Below, in pieces: positions 9,783 to 19,158 of a DNA stretch of 64,000 bases (position 1 is its first letter; every line of letters starts with the position of its first letter). Where the stretch lies: assembly GCA_905221605.1 (NCBI GenBank), contig CAJNDS010002398.1, forward strand, positions 206,501 to 270,500. Direction: 5' to 3'. The translations under genes and the position numbers were made by a program. The stretch comes from Symbiodinium natans (Eukaryota > Sar > Dinophyceae > Suessiales > Symbiodiniaceae). The notes beneath the pieces were generated by a model. It was not told the origin of the DNA, ran no database searches, and worked only from the letters and a program-made list of their open reading frames with translations.

Positions 9783-10496
9783 GGATGCTTCAGGCTCTGG
9801 AGTGGGGAAGCTGGCGGGCTTAGGGGTCTCCGGTGGCAGTGTCGGCAAGGGCTTAGGCTTATTAATGTAGGCACTGGCAGGTGCGGGCTTAGGGGGGGGT
9901 TTGGGCAGTGGAGACGTGGCATGCCAGCATGTCTGAAATTTCTTAGGGCATGCAGGAGGGGCTGGGCCTCCAAGCGTGAAGGCAGTGTGTTTACACGGAG
10001 GCTGGGGCCAGGCAGATAGGGGCAAGAGTAGTGAGGCTGTGTTGTGCGGAGCCTGCACAGGGCGCCTTCCGCGCATTTTAGGTACGGGCTTGGGCATATG
10101 CTGGGACAAGTTTGACACTGAGATGTCGGCCCTTGTGCAGGGCTGGAAGCCTGGAATGACTGATTCCGTTCCGAGCACCTCCCAAGAGGGAGAGGATTCG
10201 GAGGCCGACTTGGGCGTGTGGGCTTGCTGCCGGGGATGAGAGTGCATAGAGGCTTCGTTGTCTGGGGACCAGTCCTCAATGGGATCGTGCCCAGTGCTCG
10301 AGGGAGGATTCGGGGGATCCCAGTCCTCGAGCGGGTCGAGGCCGAGCTCAACCTCTGAAAGGAGATCTGTCGCGATCCCCGGCAGGGAGGCAGGGGAGGG
10401 CGGGTTAGGCCTTAAACCCTCATTATTAAGCAGTCTGGGCTTCTTACGACTAGGAGTGGGGCTCCAGTCGACACGCGGTTTGTGACTCGGAAGCAT
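9738..10496 (-). CDS. proline-rich ORF upstream of the recombinase
   Basis: 252 codons from an ATG at 10496. It has a basic patch near the N-terminus (SRKKPRLL), a possible nuclear localisation signal. A doubled acidic motif follows (DPLEDWDPP and DPIEDWSPD), then a long Pro/Lys/Ala-rich tail. Low-complexity composition suggests a disordered protein; no enzyme domain is visible. It ends inside the start of the recombinase frame (stop at 9738-9740), with a TTTT run at the overlap. The two could form one product by frameshift, but nothing in the sequence proves it. Confidence 0.5.
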   Translation of the reverse strand: MLPSHKPRVDWSPTPSRKKPRLLNNEGLRPNPPSPASLPGIATDLLSEVELGLDPLEDWDPPNPPSSTGHDPIEDWSPDNEASMHSHPRQQAHTPKSASESSPSWEVLGTESVIPGFQPCTRADISVSNLSQHMPKPVPKMRGRRPVQAPHNTASLLLPLSAWPQPPCKHTAFTLGGPAPPACPKKFQTCWHATSPLPKPPPKPAPASAYINKPKPLPTLPPETPKPASFPTPEPEASSRRQETTIRSFWTS

Positions 10497-10923
10497 GTTC
10501 CTGGCGGCTTGAGTGAAATGGCTGCGAGAAGGGGTCGCACAGTAGGCTGACGACAGGCGTTCCGTGTATGTGAAAGCTTGGATGAAGTGTCAAACCTGTG
10601 CACAAACCTGTACAAGGCAATGCGAAGAACCAGGCAGGAGGCTTTTCTCGGTGTGGACAGGGCTCCGGCTGCATCTCGATGAGCACGATGGCGGGCACCT
10701 GCGTCAGGTAGGCATACACACTAGACAAGGCAGTCTAACCGCATGGGACATTGTGGGTGTGTCATGGGCATGCCCTCCTTTTTTGTCTTGTTCGGGCCGG
10801 CGGCGGATGCAAAATAGGGCCCAATTCTTGGGCCGAGAATGGGCTAAGGCTGAAAGGCTAGGGCAGGCTAGGCAGAAAGTTGTGGGCAAATCCACTAGGG
10901 AAAAGTCTGTGCGCCACAAGGGC
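10497..10923 (-). other. gap between element ORFs
   Basis: No convincing gene. Short open frames exist on both strands but show no conserved motif. Several stretches resemble spliced spacers (T-rich run near 10780), but no splice sites could be fixed. Confidence 0.4.
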
Positions 10924-11886
10924 TTAGGGCGCATAGGCATGGAACCAGCCCCATGGGTCTTCATGGGCTCTGCGAAACTCTACGCAGCGGCTGCATAGGT
11001 GGTCCAAATGCTCGCTGTCGGTGTCCGACATTATTTGTGCACACACGAGGCCGAAGGGGCAGTGTGGGCGTGTTGAACATGGGCGCATGCATCGTAGGCG
11101 GTCTCGATGGTCCACAAAGAAGACCTTGAGGAGGTGCGGCGCCAAGTTGAATGTGTCCGGTAGGCAGACACTGGGCATGATGAGTGTGCCTCGGTAGCGT
11201 CTGTAGGCATTAGGCGTGATGGACAGGTGTGGGCAGGGCATGGACCTGGCGCTGGTTGCTTTGGGCCGGAAGTCACCTCCTGGGCGCTGTGGGTTCGGGA
11301 AAGGGTTGCGGAGCCCTCGATCCGAGGAATCTTGCCCCAGGCCTAGCTGTGAAGTCGTCCTGGGGCTGGGCGTCTTGGGCGTCGGTCTGCTCTTGGGCAG
11401 TGGGAGGCGTGGTGTGGGCTTCCTGGGCTGGGGCCGGCTGTGACTGTGCCGGCGGAGGGCTGATGATAGAGAAAGGCACCACTGGGCCCGCAACAAACTG
11501 CGGGGCCCAAATGTTGAACCCCATGGAGCGCACTTCCTGGGCTCGGAGGTCGCCCTGGTCGGCGTGGGCAATTAGGCTTGCATAGTCGGCTTCGTGATGT
11601 GCACCCTACCTCTCTGGTCCTTTCTGAGAATCCAGCCGTCCGCTCCGAAGACAGAGCACGTGATCTTCTTATGGGCTGCTGTTCTGGCTCCTGTGGCATA
11701 GGTGGCGGTGGGGCTTTGGTTCCCGGTGGCTGATGGGGATCTTGGGCCTGCTGAGGCGGGTGTGCGGCTGTGGGCATGGGGAAGTTCTTCCAGAGTGAAC
11801 CAAAAGGAGTCCCAGTCCACTGAGACCGCGTTGGCTGGCGGGTCCTGCCCCCAAAAGTTGTGCCAGGTCCTGCCCTCATAGACCAT
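10924..11886 (-). pseudogene. ORF with Cys-rich C-terminus, frame-broken
   Basis: Starts with an ATG at 11886, two bases after the stop of the preceding ORF, and encodes an N-terminal part rich in Trp and Phe (VDWDSFWFTLEELP). A TAA at 11572 interrupts it. The most protein-like sense then moves to another frame (MGFNIWAPQFVAGPVVPFS, about 11300-11533) and returns to the first for the end. The C-terminus has several Cys pairs (RCMRPC, HCPFGLVC, LCSRC) and ends in WGWFHAYAP, suggesting metal binding. The frame switches suggest two indels or an intron. Family unknown. Confidence 0.4.
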
Positions 11887-11888
11887 GG

Positions 11889-12755
11889 TCAGGCGAGGGT
11901 TGGGCTTGGTTGGCGAGGCAGATGGGCGGGCTTCAGGCTCAGGCGTGGCCTTGTTGGTGGGCCCGCGGGGCTCTGCTCCGGGTTAGGCGGGGTACCCGAG
12001 GCAAGGGGTGTTGGCGGCCGCTGCGGCTCGGTCACCGCGGCTGCTTTGGGCTGCTTGGGCGGCCATGGGCTGACAATCTTGGGCATGGCAATTGGTACGC
12101 CACCAAAGCCTATGACCTCTTCGATCACTGGGCTGTCCTCTTCACTGGAGCTTGTGGGCAGAGGCTTGTTGAGGGCCTCGTCCTCCTGGATGTCTGCCCA
12201 AGTCGGGCGGGTCTCGGCGACAGAAGGCAGTGGGCCAGTCTGAGTACGCGGGCTCGTCTCGGCGTCTGTCGAGGGGAGCGTGTTGGCGATGTGCTTCACC
12301 AGGGCGTCAGGCACCTTGACCCCATCCTTCTTGAAAACTAGGCTGGGGATGACACGGCCATCCCCGTGGGCTCGGCGGATCTGGTCGGGCTTCTGGGCTG
12401 GGTCAAGGAAGTCCCAGTCTTTGCGCGAGAGGGCTTTGGCCTTTTGCCCGCGGCGGGCGGAGGCGCCCTTCTTCATGTCGGCTAGCTCGTCTGTGAGCAA
12501 AGTAGAGGCTGTGGAATCCGAGGCTGGATTAGGCGTTGGGCCCGAATCAGGCGTTTGGGCCTGGGCTTTGCCAGTGACCACCGATGGCGGGGCCTTGGTA
12601 GGCAATGTCTGGCTCGGCTGTGCGTTGCCTGAACCCGAGGCGGGTTGTGGCTGTACCTCCTGTGCAGGGGCACTGGCTAGGAGGCGGTCGCGGGCTTCGG
12701 GGCTGAGCTGATTGAAGTAGGCAAGCAGCTTTCCCTGAATGTCGGCACTGTCCAT
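11889..12755 (-). CDS. 289-residue Pro/Ser-rich ORF
   Basis: I start it at the ATG at 12755 (MDSADIQGKLLAYFNQL) rather than the TTG at 12896, because the N-terminus then begins with a short amphipathic helical segment (LSPEARDRLLASAP). The middle holds a basic stretch (GQKAKALSRKDWDFLD) and a short ordered part (VIPSLVFKKDGVKVPDALV). The rest is Pro/Ser/Thr-rich and acidic. The stop is two bases before the next ORF's ATG. No known domain; the composition suggests a structural or nucleic-acid-binding accessory protein, which is inference. Confidence 0.5.
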   Translation of the reverse strand: MDSADIQGKLLAYFNQLSPEARDRLLASAPAQEVQPQPASGSGNAQPSQTLPTKAPPSVVTGKAQAQTPDSGPTPNPASDSTASTLLTDELADMKKGASARRGQKAKALSRKDWDFLDPAQKPDQIRRAHGDGRVIPSLVFKKDGVKVPDALVKHIANTLPSTDAETSPRTQTGPLPSVAETRPTWADIQEDEALNKPLPTSSSEEDSPVIEEVIGFGGVPIAMPKIVSPWPPKQPKAAAVTEPQRPPTPLASGTPPNPEQSPAGPPTRPRLSLKPAHLPRQPSPTLA

Positions 12756-12899
12756 TCTGGGCGAGAGAATGGGCAAACACGGAATCTGGGGAGGCTTGAA
12801 GCTGAGAAAGCGGCGCTGAAAGCAACAAGGTATGGCTCCAGAGACCGCATAGGCAGGCATATCAGTGTGCAGAGAACAGGGCATATGCGGCAACAATAC

Positions 12900-13285
12900 T
12901 CACGAACGACTGCAAGAGCACAGCCGGCCTTGAAGTCGTACGAGAGAGGCAGGCAGAAAGTGCGTATTGGCCTGACAGTGAAGAAGCGTGAACACTAACT
13001 GGTCAGCAACTCTCAGGCAATGTGCAACTTGGCAGAATAAGGTGGCAACTGGCAACCTTGATGTGCATGAAGTCGATGCCGAGCTCGAAGCCGTAGGTAC
13101 CTGCAGGCAAGGGGCAGTATGGGCGGGTCCATGGACAATCAGCACAAAGGGGGGTCACTAGGCCAGGCAGCGTGAGGCTCACAGGGCAATGGCGTTTTTT
13201 GTCGAGTGCGACAGGGTGGCGTGAGTCCCGGTAGGCACGTGCAAAGGATGGGCAGAAAGGTGCTCACGCAAGGCACCGGCATAGG
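12900..13285 (-). other. gap between element ORFs
   Basis: About 390 bases without a convincing ORF. A minus-strand frame at 12900-13145 is open but has no recognisable motif. It could contain an intron or the leader of the next ORF. Confidence 0.4.
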
Positions 13286-14005
13286 CTAGGCACCCACTGA
13301 GGCAGCGGTGCTGGTGCCCGATGAAGACCCCTGGTCGGAGTAGTCATCCGAGTCAGGCATTGGCAGGCCTGCCAAATACCAGCGGGCATCGGCGGCAGAC
13401 CACCAGTCAACGACATGGAATGAGCGGCGGTCTTGTGGGCTAATATGGGCCCAGATGCAAGCCAGTATGTTGCTGAGGCCAAAGAGGTGTCTGGCCTGTA
13501 CAACCAGGGGCATGAGCGCCTGTGCGGGTAAACCATGTAGGGCGAACACGTGGGCGTGGGCGCGTTGCAGTGCCGACATATGTAAGGCACACTGTCGGCG
13601 GCATGTGCGGTTTTGATAGCGGGAGCAGAAGCTCTGCATGGGCACGGCGAAGAATTGGTGCTGTGCCAATCTGGGGCCAGCGGGCAGCGGGGGCAGCATG
13701 GAGCCAGCATTAGACAGCAGGTGCTGTGGCGGCGGAGGCTTAGGCTTAGGCCAGGGTATGGGCGTATTAGGGTCGGCAGGCGGGTTAGGGCTATTATTAG
13801 GCTGAGGCAGCGTAGGCGCTGTTGTAGGCGGTCTGACCTGGTGAGGCAGCCTGACCTGTGCAAGAGCGAAGCTGTGTGCGAAGGGCTCTTGCGCTGAGGA
13901 CGCTGTGGCGTCTGGGCATGTGTCGCTGCTGTCCTCGGTGCCACTCCAATCCTGGACATTCCAGGGGCAGGGTTGGAAGGCTGGGCTTTTAGGCTGAGGA
14001 GGCAT
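13286..14005 (-). CDS. 240-residue ORF of unknown function in the element
   Basis: Start chosen at the ATG at 14005 (MPPQPKSPAFQ). The N-terminal third is acidic and Pro-rich (low complexity). The C-terminal half looks folded, with a Cys/Arg cluster (CSRYQNRTCRRQC), long Leu/Ala helices (LVVQARHLFGLSNILACIW) and an aromatic patch (VVDWWSAADARWYLAG), closing with a Ser-rich tail. No family recognised. It lies 75 bases downstream of the coiled-coil ORF and in the same direction, so the two are likely expressed together. Confidence 0.5.
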   Translation of the reverse strand: MPPQPKSPAFQPCPWNVQDWSGTEDSSDTCPDATASSAQEPFAHSFALAQVRLPHQVRPPTTAPTLPQPNNSPNPPADPNTPIPWPKPKPPPPQHLLSNAGSMLPPLPAGPRLAQHQFFAVPMQSFCSRYQNRTCRRQCALHMSALQRAHAHVFALHGLPAQALMPLVVQARHLFGLSNILACIWAHISPQDRRSFHVVDWWSAADARWYLAGLPMPDSDDYSDQGSSSGTSTAASVGA

Positions 14006-14079
14006 GGGCCCGAAGTGACACAACAAAGCTAGCCAAGGGGGTCCCTAAAAACGCCAAGAGCCGATAACTGCGTGAAGTA

Positions 14080-15060
14080 TCAGAACCACACGGGGGGCTG
14101 TGCAGCTTCTAGGCGAAGAAGGCGGTCCTCTAGGTGTAGAAGCTCTCTACGCAACAGGGCATGGGGATTTGCCTCTTCCCACCTGTTTGCCGGGACCTGA
14201 AAGGTACGCAGGGCCTGAAGATGTGCATTGTAAGGCAGTATTGCAATACGCTTGAGGGTATTGATTTGGGAGGGCATGGGCCCCAAGGCTTCCCTAAGGC
14301 TTGCCATCTCCGCTTCTGTGCGAATGCGATAGGCCAGAAAGTCGGCTGCGATGCTGTCGAGCTCGTGCCTGAGGTCGGCGTAGGCCTGCTGGGCGAAGGC
14401 TAGGCTGGTGCGTATTTCCTGCAGTTGGGCAGAGACTGCGTGCAGCTCCAGGCGTCTGGATTCCTCTGCCTGCATCAGAGTGCGGCCCATTGCGTCTTGG
14501 CAGGCCAGGTGATTGTGCATATATACGAGCAGGGACCTTATGTGCACCAGGTCGTGAGGCTCGTTGGGCTTTGAAGGCATGAAGTCCTTGGCTGTAGAAG
14601 GCATGTCGGAGGCTCCAAGAGGAGTGTCACGCTTAGCTTCAAAGGGGGGCCCAGCGGGACCCATAGGTGCATCCATTGCAGAAGTTGAGCTGAAGGCTCC
14701 AAGAGGAGTAGATCTCGTAGCTCCAGGGTGGGGCTCGGCCGGGCCCATATGCGCATCCATTGTAGTAGGCAAACCAGAGGCTCCAAGGGGAGTGTGCATC
14801 GCTGGTTCAGGCGTGCTGATCTGTGCGGTAGTGGGCGCTGTGCGTGTCCTGAAACGGACCGGCGGGGTGGTATCCTCTGGGCCTGGTTCGTAGCCAGGAC
14901 AAGGCGTGGCGTAGTCATCTTGGGCAGGTTGTGCAAACAGGGCCAGTCTGTTCAAGTGCAAGTAGACCAGATCATCCCACGCGAGGACGTAGTCGTAGCG
15001 TCCGCCATCTGAAGAGCTGCGAACTTCTGTGCGGATGGGCATGCTTGCACGGTAGGCCAT
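14080..15060 (-). CDS. 326-residue coiled-coil ORF
   Basis: ATG start at 15060. The first 40 residues look ordered (YDYVLAWDDLVYLHLNRL). Residues of roughly 90-155 carry a threefold imperfect repeat around TPLGAS/MDAxMGPA, with matching short direct repeats in the DNA. The remainder is a long helical region rich in Gln, Leu, Arg and Glu (LQEIRTSLAFAQQAYADL, LLHLEDRLLRLEAAQ) that should form coiled coils. Such proteins often make structural or scaffold assemblies; the role here is unknown. The ORF is uninterrupted, unlike the recombinase gene. Confidence 0.6.
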   Translation of the reverse strand: MAYRASMPIRTEVRSSSDGGRYDYVLAWDDLVYLHLNRLALFAQPAQDDYATPCPGYEPGPEDTTPPVRFRTRTAPTTAQISTPEPAMHTPLGASGLPTTMDAHMGPAEPHPGATRSTPLGAFSSTSAMDAPMGPAGPPFEAKRDTPLGASDMPSTAKDFMPSKPNEPHDLVHIRSLLVYMHNHLACQDAMGRTLMQAEESRRLELHAVSAQLQEIRTSLAFAQQAYADLRHELDSIAADFLAYRIRTEAEMASLREALGPMPSQINTLKRIAILPYNAHLQALRTFQVPANRWEEANPHALLRRELLHLEDRLLRLEAAQPPVWF

Positions 15061-15252
15061 GGCTGGGCGTGCAAGCTACAAAAACACCAGGATTACGAGG
15101 CCTGGAGGCTCTAGAAAGAACTAAGAGCGTAGAAGGCCTTGACCGAAAAGCAGAAGGCCCCACCTAGGGGTTAGGTCAAGGCCAGCTGTGAGCCGGAGAT
15201 GCTCCAGCTGTGCAAGGCTTGTTTGGGCTTAATGCAAACAGCGGTGCATGAT

Positions 15253-18200
15253 TCACTTGTGGGAAAACACACGGGAACCAAAAAAACCCGAAGCGAACAG
15301 AGCGAGAGATTGACGGCCGGTCCGGCATTGGCCTTGAGCCCGGCGGCCTGCATGACTGTCTCTGCTTGCTTCGGCTTGACGATACTCATGCAAAGGATCG
15401 ACTCTAGCATGGAAACCGGTGAAAATAAGACATCGGAAAAGCCCGAGCCCGAGCTGGGCTTGCCCCAAGAAGGCATCTCGCCACGGTCCTGCATTTTTGG
15501 CCGTCTGTCTGAGCAGTGCCGCGGGCAAGGTGGCCGGCGTGTAAAGGTCCGCAGGGACCGCATTGAGGCCACAAGTCTTTTGCTCCAACAGTTCAGTGAC
15601 ATAGTGGTAGTTGGGTCGGGACCCTCCTGCGGGCTGTCTGTGATCGCCGATCATGACGTCAAGTGCATGCTTGATGTGCGTCAGAATGGTATTGGAGCCT
15701 GGTGTGCCCAGTTGCTGTGCTTCATCTCGGAGCAGCAGCTCCACATCCTTTAGGCGATTAATGAGCAACGAGTAAGGGAAGCTGAGCCGTGCCACGATCG
15801 TCCCGTGTGTCGTGGCTACCAGTAGTCCTCGATTCACATCATGCGCGTCAAAGGGGAGCTTGTAAGTATCCTTTTCCTTGTTGCCCGGTATGCGAGTGAT
15901 GCGATCGCGAACAAAGTCATTGCTGGCTGACGTTAACCTATCCACCGTCTCGACATAGGCCCGGACCGACTCGTTGCCATGAGCAGTGTACAGGGTAAGT
16001 CGACTCGTCAGGCAAGCCACAAGCACTCCAAGAAAAGCACATGAGCGCGTTTTGCCACTGCCAGGCGCTCCAGTAATGAAAACGGAGGTGCGATTTGCAG
16101 CCAAACCGTAGGAGCAAGCTCCCAGCAGCGCCGCCAGATGGCCATCAGCTCCCCAAAAGGTGTCGCCGAGACACGCCAGGAAGGTGGGGCCCACCGCGAG
16201 CGCAAAAATACTTGCTCGATTCCGCGGGTCGTGTTCATTGCTCAACGAGTCAGGGGGCAAGCGCAGACACTCCGCATGCCACAGCGCAGGAGTCCGGGCG
16301 TCCTCTTGGCTGGGCAGCGGAGCATCTGGTAGCGTCGCTAACACGCCGGTCAGTAGCTGCGGAGTCCATTCCTTGCCATAAGTTTGCTCCTCAGCGAGCC
16401 AATTTGTGAGGAAGGTATTCAAGGGATTCGTGGACCCTGGGCCTCCGGCTGGCGATGGTTGATCAGTTTGCGTTTCATGCCTACCCCTGAAAACTTGGCA
16501 AACCTCCGGATGAATCAACTGGGCCCACAGCCCTCTAACAACCAATCCGATGATCAGAACAAGCACAAGGTCCGTGAGAAAACCCGGTAGCCAGTGCGGT
16601 TGCCGAATGGCATCAAGAGGTGAGTCTTCCATCGGAATTCCTAATGCGACATGCTGCCGCTCCTTGGGCATGTGCAGCAGTGCATCCCAAAGCGGGGTGG
16701 AAGCTCCACCAGGCAGCACCTCGAGCTGGCTAACTCTTGGTAGTGTGTGTTGGTTCACGAAATGGCTGTGCTGCTCATCTGTCAGGAGCAGGGCAATGGT
16801 GAGATTGACTGGCTGCATTGCTTTGCTCTCGCCCGGGCCGGTGCGGAGCTTTTTCGGGGATAGGAGCTCAATGAACACACCGGGGTATGCCACATCCCGT
16901 CCACCCTCTCGCAAGGTAACCAGCAAGGCAGTACCTTTGGCGGGGACTTTGCCAGCAACCGCAAACCACAGTCTACTCCATTCAGGGACATCAATTAACT
17001 CAGGTGTGAGAAGGATGACTGACGCCTTTGGACAGACTCGGTGAAGCAGGCAGATCGGCCAGGTATGAGTGCCTGGCTTGACCGCCACAGGTGTGCCGGC
17101 ACGCTTTACTGCTGCCTGCTCTGGGTAATGGTATTGCTCCGAAGGCTCCTCCTCAATTTCTGCCTCAGAGGCCATGGCTAAGAACTGGTAGCCCAGCATG
17201 TCAACAAGGCGCTCAAGCGGCAGGTGGGGGAGCCACATGTCCAGCACAAGTTTCATCGTGGGGCCCAGCTCATGATACGGTAGTGGCAGGTCCGTCAGGT
17301 GCGGCTTTGCTTCCGCCAAGAGGACTTTGATGCATTCCCTTCGTAGATCTGCGATACCCCGATTTGAGGCAGGGGGCAGCCGGAGAAATTTTTCCAGGTC
17401 GGGGCGGGTTATCAATCGTCCTAGTACGGACTTGACGAATGCTTGGGAATCTCCCGGCAGCTGGACAGAGCCGCAGGCGACACCCATTAAAGATGCTCGG
17501 ACTGCGCGATCAAGCCGAGGGTCAGCCAAGCCACAAATCTTTCGAGTAAGGTCTTTATGCACATAGTCCCCCGGCGTGAGCTGGAAGAGCTCTTCACTTT
17601 CGACAAAGTGGCCATAGGAGTGCCCACCATTGCCGAGTGCATCAGACCCGGAGAAATAGTAAAGGCGTGCTCCCTCACTGATCGCCCGCTCTCTTGCTGC
17701 CAAACTGGGCCGGAAGATGCAGAGCTGGTCGCTCTCATGGTGAACGAGGCTAACAGCACGCCGCAATTCCGAGGCGAGAATATAGCGCAACATGGCTCGT
17801 GGCATGGCTATTCCGCCCAAGCGTGCGTCGATGGGGACAAAGTCACCCTTGCATTGGGGAAGTTGTTGACGCTCGTGCCAAGCAATAACCGCAGCTGCGC
17901 CCGTATAGGAACCAGCTGAGAATCCAGCAACGCGCAATTTGCATTCACCTGCTCTACCCGCGGCAAGGCTCACATGCAAAGCCGTTAACGCAGCAGTGTG
18001 TGGCATGTGCAAATGGGCCAAGGCAGGGTGCATTGTTAAGGAGGCTTCGACGGAGCTAATCCTAGCTCTCACAGCAGCAGGCAATCCACATCCTTCCACA
18101 TTGGGGTACAGAGCACGCGCCCACAACTGGGCAGCCTGAGGCAGGAGCAGCAGAGCATGGGATGCGTTGCCGCTGGACGAGAGCAGTAGCGGGCGATGAG

Positions 18201-19158
18201 TGAGGTCGTATCTGACAGGCTTACCCTGGTTTTCACGGACTGCCTCCATCTCCAGGCCCGTCAGTGCATAAGAGTTGGCGGTGTGGATGATACTGCCGGA
18301 CACAGAGGGGGGCGTATTCTCTTTCTTCCCGTTCATCCCACTGATGAAGAGCGACCGACACTCCCCTGCAGGCGGTAAGTAAGGCTTTGGAGGCGGGTAC
18401 TGGAAAGCAGGAAAGGCGAAGGCTGCAAGGGCTTGCTGCACCCGCAGGGCTAGTCCGTCGTCCCAGTATTGGCTAAGGCCCAAAGGCGTGGCCTTAGTAT
18501 CTTCCACAAAGAGAGTCCAGGGCAAATCCGCCTGTGCAAACCATGCATGCGAGGCGGCAGCCAGCATGGCTAGCTGCCCTTTCGGGGTGTTAGGCCGACT
18601 GCGCCATTTCGGGGTGGCTTTGCAAGAGGACAAGACCTCTTTTTTCCAATACATGAGAACCCCAGGGAAAAGTTGGAGCCTCACTGGCCCGCTGCCCTGT
18701 TTTCCTACCGAAGCCCACAGAGGGACGGTGGAACCATTGCCCCAAATGGACTCGGGCAAGGTGGGCAGCCGGTGCACGTTCCCCCAGAGCTGCAAGATAC
18801 TTTTCCCTTTTGCGCCATATCCGTGCACAAACGGGGGGGGCATAACCTCCGCATAACGATTGGCCATGAACAAGTCGGAACCAGGGAGGATCGCCAATCG
18901 GGAATGAGAACTGCCATAACCGACGAGCAAGGGGAGGAAGCTCTGCTCGTAAGTCGTAAGGACCTTGCCCCAAGTTCGGACTCCTTTTACCTGCCCAACA
19001 GGGGAGCTGCCAAAGTTAATCTGTGGCTCCGGCCGGCCAACCTTAAGATTCGCCGTCTTCCACGCAAGCTTATGCACATACCTGCCGAGCAACGCCCACG
19101 CAAACACGAAGTCCGAATGCCGGCCTTTGTTCCAGCAAGAGGGGTATTGCGCAGGCAC
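15253..19158 (-). CDS. 1301-codon hydrolase-like/SF1 helicase fusion
   Basis: Single open frame; the nominal start is GTG at 19158, so the true start is probably further upstream (see 19070-19372). Residues near 411-416 form a nucleophile elbow, GFSAGS, with a His-rich loop GGHSYGH about 100 residues later, as in serine hydrolases of the alpha/beta type. Near 857-880 there is one hydrophobic segment (LTDLVLVLIIGLVVRGLW). Near 1030-1037 is a Walker A (GAPGSGKT), near 1145 a Walker B-like LLRDEAQQ, and near 1170 GDHRQP, the motif order of an SF1 (UPF1/Sen1-like) helicase. Motifs IV-VI are not seen. After about 15440 another frame looks more protein-like, so the C-terminus is probably truncated by a frameshift. 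Confidence 0.7.
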   Translation of the reverse strand: MPAQYPSCWNKGRHSDFVFAWALLGRYVHKLAWKTANLKVGRPEPQINFGSSPVGQVKGVRTWGKVLTTYEQSFLPLLVGYGSSHSRLAILPGSDLFMANRYAEVMPPPFVHGYGAKGKSILQLWGNVHRLPTLPESIWGNGSTVPLWASVGKQGSGPVRLQLFPGVLMYWKKEVLSSCKATPKWRSRPNTPKGQLAMLAAASHAWFAQADLPWTLFVEDTKATPLGLSQYWDDGLALRVQQALAAFAFPAFQYPPPKPYLPPAGECRSLFISGMNGKKENTPPSVSGSIIHTANSYALTGLEMEAVRENQGKPVRYDLTHRPLLLSSSGNASHALLLLPQAAQLWARALYPNVEGCGLPAAVRARISSVEASLTMHPALAHLHMPHTAALTALHVSLAAGRAGECKLRVAGFSAGSYTGAAAVIAWHERQQLPQCKGDFVPIDARLGGIAMPRAMLRYILASELRRAVSLVHHESDQLCIFRPSLAARERAISEGARLYYFSGSDALGNGGHSYGHFVESEELFQLTPGDYVHKDLTRKICGLADPRLDRAVRASLMGVACGSVQLPGDSQAFVKSVLGRLITRPDLEKFLRLPPASNRGIADLRRECIKVLLAEAKPHLTDLPLPYHELGPTMKLVLDMWLPHLPLERLVDMLGYQFLAMASEAEIEEEPSEQYHYPEQAAVKRAGTPVAVKPGTHTWPICLLHRVCPKASVILLTPELIDVPEWSRLWFAVAGKVPAKGTALLVTLREGGRDVAYPGVFIELLSPKKLRTGPGESKAMQPVNLTIALLLTDEQHSHFVNQHTLPRVSQLEVLPGGASTPLWDALLHMPKERQHVALGIPMEDSPLDAIRQPHWLPGFLTDLVLVLIIGLVVRGLWAQLIHPEVCQVFRGRHETQTDQPSPAGGPGSTNPLNTFLTNWLAEEQTYGKEWTPQLLTGVLATLPDAPLPSQEDARTPALWHAECLRLPPDSLSNEHDPRNRASIFALAVGPTFLACLGDTFWGADGHLAALLGACSYGLAANRTSVFITGAPGSGKTRSCAFLGVLVACLTSRLTLYTAHGNESVRAYVETVDRLTSASNDFVRDRITRIPGNKEKDTYKLPFDAHDVNRGLLVATTHGTIVARLSFPYSLLINRLKDVELLLRDEAQQLGTPGSNTILTHIKHALDVMIGDHRQPAGGSRPNYHYVTELLEQKTCGLNAVPADLYTPATLPAALLRQTAKNAGPWRDAFLGQAQLGLGLFRCLIFTGFHARVDPLHEYRQAEASRDSHAGRRAQGQCRTGRQSLALFASGFFGSRVFSHK

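Noticed and set aside
10414-10998. Plus-strand ORFs in the 7-15 kb region
   Set aside because: They are complements of the G/C-rich, Pro-rich minus-strand ORFs and show no motif of their own.
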